Below, one piece after another: positions 34,883-42,527 of a stretch of 64,000 nt of DNA. The notes below the pieces were generated by a model. That model searched no databases and was not told where the DNA came from. It was given only the letters and a program-made list of their open reading frames with translations. This DNA is from DTU064 sp045588245. GTDB taxonomy: Bacteria; Bacillota; Clostridia; Oscillospirales; CAG-272. Every line of letters starts with the position of its first letter. Within the stretch, counting starts at the first letter, position 1. Position numbers and translations under genes: made by a program. The stretch covers positions 83,386 through 147,385 of the forward strand of contig JAZNDW010000018.1 in assembly GCA_045588245.1 (NCBI GenBank). Direction: 5' to 3'.

Positions 34883-36286
34883 ATGAAAAACACAGACAAG
34901 ACAATGGAAAAGATCGTCGCGCTTTCCAAAAACCGCGGCTTCATATTTGCAGGTTCCGAGATCTACGGCGGACTTGCCAACACGTGGGACTATGGCCCGC
35001 TCGGCGCAGAACTGAAAAACAACATCAAGCGCGCCTGGTGGCGTAAGTTCGTTCAGGAAAACCCCTACAACGTAGGTCTTGATTCCGCCATCCTCATGAA
35101 TCCGCAGACATGGGTCGCTTCCGGTCACCTCGGCGGATTTTCCGATCCGCTCATGGACTGCCGCGAGTGCAAGGAGCGCTTCCGTGCAGACAAGCTCATC
35201 GAAGACTACTGCGCCGAAACCGGCACCGCCCTCGACCGTCCCATCGACGCTTTCACTCAGGCAGAGATGAAGGATTTCGTCGAAGCGCACAACATCCCCT
35301 GCCCGACCTGCGGCAAGCACAACTTCACCGACATCCGTCAGTTCAACCTCATGTTCAAAACGTTCCAGGGCGTTACCGAGGACGCGAAGAATACCGTTTA
35401 TCTCCGTCCCGAAACGGCACAGGGTATTTTCGTAAACTTCACAAACGTTCAGCGCACGACGAGAAAGAAGCTCCCCTTCGGTATCGGTCAGATCGGTAAA
35501 TCCTTCCGCAACGAGATCACTCCCGGTAACTTCATCTTCCGCGTTCGTGAATTTGAACAGATGGAGCTTGAATTCTTCTGCAAGCCGAACACGGACCTTG
35601 AGTGGTTCGAATACTGGCGCGGATTCTGCCGCGATTGGCTCCTTTCCCTCGGCATCAAGGAAGAAAATCTCCGCCTGCGCGACCACGATCCCGAAGAGCT
35701 TTGCTTCTATTCCAAGGCAACGACGGACTTCGAATTCCTCTTCCCGTTCGGATGGGGCGAGCTTTGGGGCGTTGCAGACCGCACCGACTACGACCTGACA
35801 CAGCATCAGAATACGTCGGGCCGCGATCTTACCTATTTTGATCCCGAAACGAACGAGCACTATATCCCCTACGTCATCGAGCCCTCGCTCGGCGTTGAAC
35901 GCTCCGTTCTCGCGTTCCTTTGCGACGCATACGACGAGGAAGTCATCGACGAAGCAAAGAACGACACCCGCGTCGTTCTCCACTTCCATCCCGCGCTTGC
36001 TCCCTTCAAGGCAGCAGTTCTTCCGCTTTCAAAGAAGCTTTCCGAAAAAGCGCTTGAGCTTCACGCTGAGCTCTCGCGTCACTTCATGGTTGACTTCGAC
36101 GACGCAGGCTCTATCGGCAAGCGTTACCGCCGTGAAGATGAGATCGGTACTCCCTACTGCATCACATACGACTTTGAGACCGAAAACGACGGCTGCGTAA
36201 CTGTACGCGACCGCGACACGATGGAGCAAGTACGCATCCCGATCGGCGAAGTCAAGGCTTACATCGAAAAGGCTCTTGAGTTTTAA
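34883..36286 (+). CDS. glyQS: Glycyl-tRNA synthetase (single-chain, dimeric type)
   Basis: A class II synthetase of the eukaryal/archaeal-like alpha2 type used by many Gram-positives. Motif 1 region SEIYGGLANTWDYGPLG, a zinc-like Cys pair CREC with CPTC, motif 2 GKSFRNEITPGNFIFRVREFEQMELEFF (read in parts), and motif 3 EPSLGVERSVLAFL. The C-terminal anticodon-binding domain is complete. 467 residues. It is separate from the alpha2beta2 GlyQ/GlyS system. It has its own leader hairpin and a terminator at 36305. Confidence 0.95.
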   Translation: MKNTDKTMEKIVALSKNRGFIFAGSEIYGGLANTWDYGPLGAELKNNIKRAWWRKFVQENPYNVGLDSAILMNPQTWVASGHLGGFSDPLMDCRECKERFRADKLIEDYCAETGTALDRPIDAFTQAEMKDFVEAHNIPCPTCGKHNFTDIRQFNLMFKTFQGVTEDAKNTVYLRPETAQGIFVNFTNVQRTTRKKLPFGIGQIGKSFRNEITPGNFIFRVREFEQMELEFFCKPNTDLEWFEYWRGFCRDWLLSLGIKEENLRLRDHDPEELCFYSKATTDFEFLFPFGWGELWGVADRTDYDLTQHQNTSGRDLTYFDPETNEHYIPYVIEPSLGVERSVLAFLCDAYDEEVIDEAKNDTRVVLHFHPALAPFKAAVLPLSKKLSEKALELHAELSRHFMVDFDDAGSIGKRYRREDEIGTPYCITYDFETENDGCVTVRDRDTMEQVRIPIGEVKAYIEKALEF

Positions 36287-36304
36287 TTTTTATACGCACT
36301 AACC

Positions 36305-36340
36305 AAAGATCCGAAGGCATTGTTGCTTTCGGATCTTTTT
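36305..36340 (+). terminator. Intrinsic terminator of glyQS
   Basis: AAAGATCCGAA (36305-36315) pairs with TTCGGATCTTT (36328-36338), with a T5 tract. Confidence 0.85.
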
Positions 36341-36347
36341 CGTCGGA

Positions 36348-36369
36348 TTTTGCCCCCGCGGGGGCAAAA
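36348..36369. repeat. GC-core palindrome
   Basis: A 22-base perfect palindrome with T4/A4 ends around a G+C core (centre 36358/36359) lies between the glyQS terminator and the next promoter. It could be a second terminator or a protein-binding operator just upstream of TTGACA at 36374. Confidence 0.5.
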
Positions 36370-36373
36370 ATCG

Positions 36374-36402
36374 TTGACACACAGTAACTTTTATAATATA
36401 CT
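36374..36402 (+). promoter_or_regulatory. Promoter of the leader transcript and lipoprotein gene
   Basis: TTGACA (36374-36379), 17-base spacer, TATACT (36397-36402). A TATAAT at 36392-36397 is only 12 bases from the -35 and is less likely to be used. Confidence 0.7.
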
Positions 36403-36446
36403 TATATTGTAAACACCACCCTGCAAAACAAGAAAACGAGGACACA

Positions 36447-36533
36447 GTGAAGACAAATAAATTAATCTACAATAAAAAAAGCGCACAAAAGTCACGTGGA
36501 CTTTGTGCGCTTTTTTGTTTTCACAAAAGATAA
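36447..36533 (+). CDS. Putative 28-residue leader peptide
   Basis: A GTG at 36447 preceded by GAGG at 36438-36441 opens a 28-codon frame ending at TAA 36531-36533. It is lysine-rich at the start and Cys-containing at the end (LCALFCFHKR). Its last third is encoded by the descending arm of the terminator hairpin at 36481-36516, as in classical leader peptides. No run of one regulatory codon is seen, so amino-acid attenuation is not supported. It may equally be fortuitous. Confidence 0.3.
   Translation: MKTNKLIYNKKSAQKSRGLCALFCFHKR
36481..36516 (+). terminator. Intrinsic terminator or attenuator before the lipoprotein gene
   Basis: Arms 36481-36493 and 36499-36510 pair with one bulge; T6 follows. 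It sits between the promoter at 36374 and the gene at 36549, so either a small RNA of about 105 bases is made, or the lipoprotein gene is attenuated. Confidence 0.8.
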
Positions 36534-36548
36534 ATAGGAGAATAGAAT

Positions 36549-37316
36549 ATGAAAAAAATACTTTCGCTCGCGCTTGCCGTGATCATGATGATGCTGTGCT
36601 TCGCCGCCTGTGCGGACAGTGGCGTAAAGGAGGAGATTCCCGAAGAGGATATCGTCCGTCCTCCCGTGAGGGAAAGTGAAAACCCGGCAAAAGCTGAGTT
36701 TGATTTGGACAAAAGCTTTGAAGAATTGTATTCCGATGCGGAAATTATTGTCAGATTGAAAGTGAAAAATTGGCTTGGAGATTCTGAACATTATAAAAGA
36801 ACCTGCTTCGAAACTGAAATATTAGAGGTATATAAAGGAGAAGCACCTCCTGAAATTGTACTTGCTCAATACGGGACAACTGAATGGACTCTTAGCGGGT
36901 ATCCTCTTTTCGATTACGGAACAGAAATGATCTTGTTTTTGAAAAGTATGGATGCGCATATTGAATTTTTAAGAGAGACTGCACCGGTAGAGCCAGAAAC
37001 ATTTCCGGACTTCGACTACGAGAATGCGTATAGAATCGTGGGCGGAAGCATGAACGTATGGTACGTTTCAACAGTTGATTCGGGTGATGAATATTTGGTG
37101 CCTAATTTTGAAATGACGCCGTTAAATGAAGAACTAATCAATACTGCAAACACATATAATTATGGCGAAGGTAATGAAAACGGGATTTCCTTGGCCGGAA
37201 CGAACGCCGCGCATTTCCTGATTGAAAACGATATCGTTCTGAACATGGATGCATCTCCGAAATATGTTTTCAAATTTAATGACATGGTACGCTTTATAGA
37301 AGAATTATCAGAATAA
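36549..37316 (+). CDS. Uncharacterised lipoprotein
   Basis: Not recognised. 255 residues with a lipoprotein signal ending CFAAC (Cys20-21 region), so probably on the outer membrane face. An acidic linker with prolines follows (EEDIVRPPVRES). The body contains EILEVYKGEAPPEIVLAQYG and GTEMILFLKS, a pattern seen in small beta-barrel-like domains of secreted Firmicutes proteins. AGGAG lies before the ATG. The coding sequence is clearly more AT-rich than the flanking housekeeping genes, hinting at transfer. It precedes a secreted protease gene by 35 bases. Confidence 0.7.
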   Translation: MKKILSLALAVIMMMLCFAACADSGVKEEIPEEDIVRPPVRESENPAKAEFDLDKSFEELYSDAEIIVRLKVKNWLGDSEHYKRTCFETEILEVYKGEAPPEIVLAQYGTTEWTLSGYPLFDYGTEMILFLKSMDAHIEFLRETAPVEPETFPDFDYENAYRIVGGSMNVWYVSTVDSGDEYLVPNFEMTPLNEELINTANTYNYGEGNENGISLAGTNAAHFLIENDIVLNMDASPKYVFKFNDMVRFIEELSE

Positions 37317-37351
37317 AAAGTTTATCTGTCACTTAGGAGGCGTGAGTTAAT

Positions 37352-38242
37352 ATGAGAAAAATCATTTCACTTCTCATTTCATTTTTCCTTGTCAGCTGCT
37401 TTATGGTAAATTTGTCAGCGCATTCTGGAAATTTAGCATACTATTTTGACACAGCACAAATACCAAAATATATTAATGATTTCAATGATAATGTATATTA
37501 TATCGGCAATGAAAATATAGGTTGGAGCTTAAACCAAAACGCACACACTAACGGAAATGTTTTGTCATATAGATTTTCGGATGACAGCTCTGTTGCCTTG
37601 GACAGTGATCTTAGATTACTTTTTCAATCCGCGACATTGCTGTGGGATGATGTGGTAACATGTCCCCAATTGCCCAGCGGTCCGGGATTTGTTCAACTGG
37701 ATTATGACTATGATGGCGATTACAACGCATATTGTGATATAGCTCAAGTTGACAGCAGTGGTCATTTTACAAAATGGACTATCGCTATTAATTACTATTA
37801 TTATAGAAATGCTTCTGATGCTCAAATCACACTAACATTTGCACATGAATTAGGTCATACTATCGGTCTGAATGATTTGTATGATTCTCAAAACTATAAC
37901 AAAATCATGTGTGGATATGGGAATGTCAGAACAGCAACAGCGCCGACATCATATGACATATGGGGAGCGCGAGTCATAACCGGACAGCACGCGACGCACC
38001 GTTGGACTCAGACAGCCGCAAAACATATATGTACCATGTGTTACGGTCTTGGATCGCATACGCCGACAAGGGGAACGTTGTTTACAAGCAAGGGAGCATC
38101 CGGACATACCGTATATTGCTCGGTGTGCAATTATACGTTCACGGAATCTCACTCAAATTATTATAATCAAACGACCGGCAGATGCTCCGCTTGCGGCTAC
38201 ACGGACTCGATACAATTGAGCGTGGGAGATCAAACGGAATAG
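37352..38242 (+). CDS. Secreted metzincin-type zinc protease with CxxC tail
   Basis: A signal peptide (residues 1-23, cleavage near LSA-HS) and a catalytic domain with AHELGHTIGLND: zinc ligands His165 and His169, Glu166 as base, and Asp175 in place of the third His. HExxHxxGxxD is the snapalysin/matrixin-like variant. A downstream Met-turn candidate is IMCGY (Met186). The C-terminal ~75 residues hold CTMC, CSVC and CSAC pairs, which could form a zinc-binding treble or knuckle structure. AGGAGG precedes the ATG. AT-rich like the preceding gene, and likely co-transcribed with it. Substrate unknown. Confidence 0.8.
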   Translation: MRKIISLLISFFLVSCFMVNLSAHSGNLAYYFDTAQIPKYINDFNDNVYYIGNENIGWSLNQNAHTNGNVLSYRFSDDSSVALDSDLRLLFQSATLLWDDVVTCPQLPSGPGFVQLDYDYDGDYNAYCDIAQVDSSGHFTKWTIAINYYYYRNASDAQITLTFAHELGHTIGLNDLYDSQNYNKIMCGYGNVRTATAPTSYDIWGARVITGQHATHRWTQTAAKHICTMCYGLGSHTPTRGTLFTSKGASGHTVYCSVCNYTFTESHSNYYNQTTGRCSACGYTDSIQLSVGDQTE

Positions 38243-38261
38243 ATCAACGGAATAAACAAAG

Positions 38262-38294
38262 AAAGACGGCACAGTAAACTGTGCCGTCTTTTTT
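38262..38294 (+). terminator. Intrinsic terminator
   Basis: GACGGCACAG (38265-38274) pairs with CTGTGCCGTC (38279-38288) around TAAA, followed by T6. It separates the protease gene from the convergent surface protein gene. Confidence 0.9.
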
Positions 38295-38335
38295 CATTTG
38301 ATAAAACGCTTTATGCGTTTACTTTGTCAGGGCAA

Positions 38336-41008
38336 TTACGCCTTCTTCTTGAAAAGAATGAATACAAGCGCAAGCATGAGCACGAGCGTTCCCGTAACAC
38401 CGATGATGATCGCCGTCATCATTCCGTTGTCGCTGTCGCCGCCGTCATCAACAGTCGGTGCCGTCGTGTCGTCCGCCGTCGTGTCGGCAGGCTCGTCGGG
38501 GATCGCCTCAATTAGATCGAGGCTGACGCCCGCAACGTTTTCAAAGTAGAACTTGATATAGTCAACGGAACCGCCAAAGCAGTTGCCGTCCGCGCCGCGT
38601 CCGAGATAGCCGCCGCCTTCGCATACTGCGTACGGCAGGATCGCACATTCAACGCACGCAACCGTTTCGCCGCCTATCGTCAGCGCCGCCTTGCCCTCAG
38701 CAAAGGTCACGGTAACGTTAGTCCAGTTGTCTATCGGGAGATGTGTCGGTGCCGTAAGCTTGACGGTTTCGTCGCCCTGTCTTATAACGAACTGCGCTTT
38801 TCCGTTTTCGTTTTCGGGAGTGAAGTACATCTCGCCGTCATCGCCGCCCCAGTAAAGAAGCTGCTGATATGCAGAGCTTCCGTCCCAGTTGACGTTCATT
38901 GATATCTGCAGGTCACGCGCCGTCGTTGCCATGCCGTCGATGATGATATAGTCGTCGGTGCCGTTAAAGTCGTAATATCCCGCAACGATGCCCTCTTCGC
39001 CCTCGTTCCAATCCGCACCGCGAACGAGCGCGTACGTGGAGCTGTACATTTCGGCGGCGGTGTCACCGTCGTCCTTGTCAAATTCGTATCCGAGATACAG
39101 TCCGTCCTCATATCCGAGCTTACGCACGTAAGCGCCGCCGTTTGCAAGCGTCAGATAGCCCGCAACGGTACCCTGCTTATGCGCCGAACCGCTGTCTTCG
39201 TAAAGGTCACCATCCGCAACGCCCTGGCCTCTGAGCTGGCCCGATGCGAGCAAGAGCGAAAGTCCCTTCGCTATTGCGTTTTCTTTCACGGTATAGCTGC
39301 CGTATACGTACGCGGATTCAAGTACCTGCGCGTTGCCGCTTATTTTTGCACTGCCCGCAACGATTGCGTTATCGCCGACGTGAGCGTTCTCCGTCAGCTT
39401 TGCGCTGCCCGCAACGACGGCATAGCCATCGATGACGACGTTATCCTTGATAACGGCGGAACCCATAACGACTGCGTGGTCTTCTATTCTGACGTTACCT
39501 CTTACCGTAGCCGTGCCGAGTACCATCGCATCGGGTCCGACGTAAACGTCGTCATCAACTCTTGCGGTATTGGCAACGAAGCCGCCGCCGTTGGGATGCT
39601 CGGAGCCCTTGACGTTTGCACTGATCTCGCGGTCGGCGGGATATGCGCCGAGGATCTCGGCTTCATAGGGATAACGGTTCTTCTTGTTGAAGGAAAGCTC
39701 CGTTTCCTGTGTGAATGCGTCGTATTTTTTGTACGTTTTAAGATCAGGAGTTGCCGCAACGGTCAGGTACGCCTCGTCAACACCGTCGGCAGATACCGTC
39801 ATAGTTTCGCCGTCACCGAACAGCTCGGAGTATTCGGCATCCCCGTTCTTCACGGTGACGATGCAGGCGCGCCAGCCCGCGCCCTTGACGTCGGTCAAAC
39901 CGTTCAGCTTAACCGTGATCTCATCTCCCGTTACAGTGAGCGGCGTCACAACGTAAGCCGCCTGCTGCGGCGCACGTTCGGTCGGCACCGTATACGTGTT
40001 TTCCGCGCCTAAAACGGGCTCAAGCTGTGTATAGAACTGCTGCCAGAAGAAGTCCTGGTACGCAACGCCGTAATTGTTGACGCGCTTGAGATAGTCGCTC
40101 TGACGGGAGAGGTCGAGCGTTGCCATGTGTGCGGCAAAATAGCCGAGTGTGTCGGAGAGCTCCGCCTCAGCTTCGTCTTCGATCATGTTATATATAAGCT
40201 TTGAGGGCTGACCGTTCTGCAAAAGCTTTGCAACGAAGTCAGCTCCGTAGCCCTCCAGTCCGTCGGGATTTTCGGTGAGATACTGCAGCAGCGGCCACGC
40301 TTCGTAATAAGCGCGTCCGTTCGTTGCCGTAAGGCTCGCCGCACGAAGAATGAAATATGAAAATTCCGTGGAATATCCCTCGTTTGAGGTATAGTAATCG
40401 CTTGCGAGATACTGCTCACGATACCAGTTTGCGACAGCCTCATACCACGAGCCGAGATACGTGCCGTTTGCCCAGCTGTTGTAGCCCTGCGCAAACTGCG
40501 TTGCATGACCGAATTCGTGAGGCGTTACCCAAGTTTCGGGCTTCGGAACCATCGCCGCCTGGTCGCACATCAGATATGCATAGCCCTGTGAGTCGATTCC
40601 GGCAAAAGCCCATCCGGATTCGTATCCCGGAATGCCCGTGCCCATAATGATAACGTTGACCTTATAGTGCGTGTTCTGGTCACCCGTTTTGTTCGTGCAA
40701 AGAGACGGAGGGGACATACCGAGATCGTTGATATAAAGATCCCAGCAGCTCTCAAGAATCTTGCAGTTACCCTCAAGCCACGCTTCGGTGATGGCGGAAT
40801 TGTTCGTGTCGCCCCAGAGTATCTGGAAGTGATCACTCTCGTAGGAATGATATTTTTCCGCGGAAACCGTATACGCGCCATCCTTCGTGGGACGCACGTT
40901 AAATACGGGTTCATCAGCCGTATCAGCGAAAACGGTCACAGGAACGAGAGTAACGGTCAACACCGCCGCCATGACGATCACAAGCAGTTTTGCAAAAAGC
41001 TTATTCAT
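38336..41008 (-). CDS. Large anchored surface protein: DUF6055-like metalloprotease, beta-helix and LamG
   Basis: 890 residues with a signal peptide (cleavage near VFA-DT, residue 29). Residues ~50-330 resemble the DUF6055/Svx (AvrXca) family, with HEFGH at 164-168 giving two zinc ligands and the catalytic Glu165, and a downstream EAVANWYREQ helix. Residues ~478-585 are a run of hexapeptide-like units (ATVRGNVRIEDHAVVMG and similar), predicting a left-handed beta-helix. Residues ~665-830 form a LamG/concanavalin-like jellyroll (YYDFNGTDDYIIIDG). A Thr/Asp-rich linker, one transmembrane helix (~862-884) and KKKA end the protein. It probably cleaves or binds extracellular glycoprotein or polysaccharide. 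AAGGAG precedes the ATG. Confidence 0.75.
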   Translation of the reverse strand: MNKLFAKLLVIVMAAVLTVTLVPVTVFADTADEPVFNVRPTKDGAYTVSAEKYHSYESDHFQILWGDTNNSAITEAWLEGNCKILESCWDLYINDLGMSPPSLCTNKTGDQNTHYKVNVIIMGTGIPGYESGWAFAGIDSQGYAYLMCDQAAMVPKPETWVTPHEFGHATQFAQGYNSWANGTYLGSWYEAVANWYREQYLASDYYTSNEGYSTEFSYFILRAASLTATNGRAYYEAWPLLQYLTENPDGLEGYGADFVAKLLQNGQPSKLIYNMIEDEAEAELSDTLGYFAAHMATLDLSRQSDYLKRVNNYGVAYQDFFWQQFYTQLEPVLGAENTYTVPTERAPQQAAYVVTPLTVTGDEITVKLNGLTDVKGAGWRACIVTVKNGDAEYSELFGDGETMTVSADGVDEAYLTVAATPDLKTYKKYDAFTQETELSFNKKNRYPYEAEILGAYPADREISANVKGSEHPNGGGFVANTARVDDDVYVGPDAMVLGTATVRGNVRIEDHAVVMGSAVIKDNVVIDGYAVVAGSAKLTENAHVGDNAIVAGSAKISGNAQVLESAYVYGSYTVKENAIAKGLSLLLASGQLRGQGVADGDLYEDSGSAHKQGTVAGYLTLANGGAYVRKLGYEDGLYLGYEFDKDDGDTAAEMYSSTYALVRGADWNEGEEGIVAGYYDFNGTDDYIIIDGMATTARDLQISMNVNWDGSSAYQQLLYWGGDDGEMYFTPENENGKAQFVIRQGDETVKLTAPTHLPIDNWTNVTVTFAEGKAALTIGGETVACVECAILPYAVCEGGGYLGRGADGNCFGGSVDYIKFYFENVAGVSLDLIEAIPDEPADTTADDTTAPTVDDGGDSDNGMMTAIIIGVTGTLVLMLALVFILFKKKA

Positions 41009-41039
41009 ATTCGACTCCTTAATAATTAATTATTTCGGA

Positions 41040-42128
41040 TTATTTTCTTCTCTTAATGATAACGATCACGATCGCAACGACAAGCACCGCCCAGATGACA
41101 CCGAAGATTATCCATATCATACCGTCCGAGCCGCCATCCGAGCCGCCGTCTTCGTTGCGGTCGGGGGACTCCGTTTCGTCGCCGCTGTCCGCTTCCGTGT
41201 CAACGGTCGTACCGATATCGATCGCGTCGGTTTCGACATCGTCCGCTTCGTCATCGGGAACGGGAAGCACCGTTTCAGCGTTTTCGGGGATCTCGTCGGA
41301 CGGAGTGTGTCCGTCATATACGGCGTAAAGTGCGGCTACGTCCTCGGACGTGAGCGCACGGTCGTAAACGCGAAGCTCGTCGTAATACATCGAAGCGGGC
41401 GAATCCCAGACATTGATAGCGACGTAGATCGCCGTGTCATCGTAGGCATCGTCACCGAACATGGACGGAAGCTCCGTCGCGCTGCCGCTTGCATAAGCGG
41501 GGATGAGCGAACGGGCGAAGTTATCAACGGTGTTCGCAACCTCTGTGCCGTTAAAGTAGAGAACGCCGTAGCCGTCGTCAACAACGAGAGTGATGTAGGT
41601 CCAGCCGAAGGAGTCCGACGACGAAAGGCCGTCTTTCGGGATAGCGCCGACCTTTGAGTTGTTTTCGTCGTTGCTGCCGAGAGTGGGCGCAGAGCCCCAT
41701 GTGCTGCCGTCAAAGTCTGCCCAAAGTCCCACCCACGAGGAGAACGATGCGTCGGTATGCGATTCGGAACCGATCCAGATCACGGGCGCGGCGAATCCGC
41801 AGGATTCGGCTTTCGCCCAAAATGAGATCGTATAGCTGTCTTCGGTAGGCACACAGTCAAGCTTTGCTCCGTCGCCGATGCTGTTGCCGACATAAAGCGA
41901 AGTGTCGTTGTATCCTAACGAAAACTCGGGCTCGTCGTCAAAGGGGACGGAAAAATTCTTGCCCATGAATTCAGCCTCGCCGCCGAATTCATTTTTAAGG
42001 CTGCCGTTGAACCTATAATATCCGATAAGGTCCGATTCAATGTCAAATGCGCTGACACTCACTCCGCACATTGCCGCCAAGGAAAAAATGACAGCCGCGG
42101 ACACGAGAATTGATAGGATCCGTTTCAT
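41040..42128 (-). CDS. Membrane-anchored LamG-domain surface protein
   Basis: 362 residues: signal peptide (to about VSAFD, residue 26), one LamG/concanavalin-like jellyroll (DLIGYYRFNGSLKNEFGGEAEF; SYTISFWAKAE; YYDELRVYDRALTSEDVAALY), a Thr/Asp/Glu-rich linker, one transmembrane helix and a KRRK tail. It ends with the same type of membrane anchor as the adjacent gene at 38336, which starts 31 bases downstream on the same strand. No catalytic domain is seen, so binding of carbohydrate or host ligands is likely. The ATG at 42128 follows GGGAGG; the longer frame from 42236 begins near the transcription start. Confidence 0.8.
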   Translation of the reverse strand: MKRILSILVSAAVIFSLAAMCGVSVSAFDIESDLIGYYRFNGSLKNEFGGEAEFMGKNFSVPFDDEPEFSLGYNDTSLYVGNSIGDGAKLDCVPTEDSYTISFWAKAESCGFAAPVIWIGSESHTDASFSSWVGLWADFDGSTWGSAPTLGSNDENNSKVGAIPKDGLSSSDSFGWTYITLVVDDGYGVLYFNGTEVANTVDNFARSLIPAYASGSATELPSMFGDDAYDDTAIYVAINVWDSPASMYYDELRVYDRALTSEDVAALYAVYDGHTPSDEIPENAETVLPVPDDEADDVETDAIDIGTTVDTEADSGDETESPDRNEDGGSDGGSDGMIWIIFGVIWAVLVVAIVIVIIKRRK

Positions 42129-42162
42129 TGTTACCTCCCATTGCCGTTTTACGCAACGGCAA
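42129..42162 (-). promoter_or_regulatory. LamG gene leader hairpin abutting the Shine-Dalgarno
   Basis: On the minus strand TTGCCGTT (42155-42162) pairs with AACGGCAA (42141-42148), and GGGAGG follows one base later, before the ATG at 42128. The same design is seen upstream of typA, glyQS and the gene at 122. Confidence 0.6.
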
Positions 42163-42240
42163 ATTATACATAAAAACTTAACAAGAGTGAAAATTTGCAA
42201 GTGTTTTCGCCCGCGTTTTTCACAATCTGTTAACATTTTA

Positions 42241-42270
42241 ATTATATCACCGCGCTTTTTACCTTGTCAA
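42241..42270 (-). promoter_or_regulatory. Promoter of the LamG/DUF6055 surface gene pair
   Basis: On the minus strand TTGACA (42265-42270), 18-base spacer, TATAAT (42241-42246). Confidence 0.75.
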
Positions 42271-42345
42271 GTTAATCCACATTATTATATCTATATTAAT
42301 AATCCCACTCGCCGCGAACAAAAGTAAAAATCTTAAAAATAACCG

Positions 42346-42374
42346 TTGACAATGCCGATTTTATTTGTTATAAT
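42346..42374 (+). promoter_or_regulatory. tRNA-Thr promoter
   Basis: Perfect consensus: TTGACA (42346-42351), 17-base spacer, TATAAT (42369-42374), about 30 bases before the tRNA. Confidence 0.85.
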
Positions 42375-42404
42375 GTATCGCGGCTTCAAAAAAGCCGCAA
42401 ATAT

Positions 42405-42477
42405 GCTGCTATGGCTCAGGTGGTAGAGCACATCCTTGGTAAGGATGAGGTCATCAGTTCGAATCTGATTAGCAGCT
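42405..42477 (+). tRNA. tRNA-Thr (anticodon GGT)
   Basis: A full cloverleaf of 73 bases. Acceptor arm GCTGCTA/TAGCAGC, D-stem GCTC/GAGC, anticodon stem CATCC/GGATG with loop TTGGTAA (anticodon GGT at 42438-42440), T-stem ATCAG/CTGAT with TTCGAAT loop. The 3' CCA is not encoded. A single-gene transcript between a perfect promoter and a strong terminator. It is not interrupted by, or flanked by, an integrase. Confidence 0.97.
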
Positions 42478-42480
42478 CGC

Positions 42481-42511
42481 AAAAAACGCATCCGAAAGGA
42501 TGCGTTTTTTC
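42481..42511. terminator. Bidirectional terminator (tRNA-Thr and coaBC)
   Basis: A 13-base stem (42481-42493 with 42498-42510) around GAAA, with A6 and T6 flanks. Confidence 0.9.
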
Positions 42512-42527
42512 GTTATATTTTGTTTTT

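Noticed and set aside
34880..35989. 369-codon frame antisense to glyQS
   Set aside because: Shadow of a conserved synthetase gene.
36392..36397. TATAAT as the -10 of the leader promoter
   Set aside because: Only 12 bases from TTGACA; the overlapping TATACT at 36397 has the proper 17-base spacing.
42405..42477. tRNA-Thr as an integration site
   Set aside because: No integrase, direct repeat of the tRNA 3' end or element genes are seen next to it.
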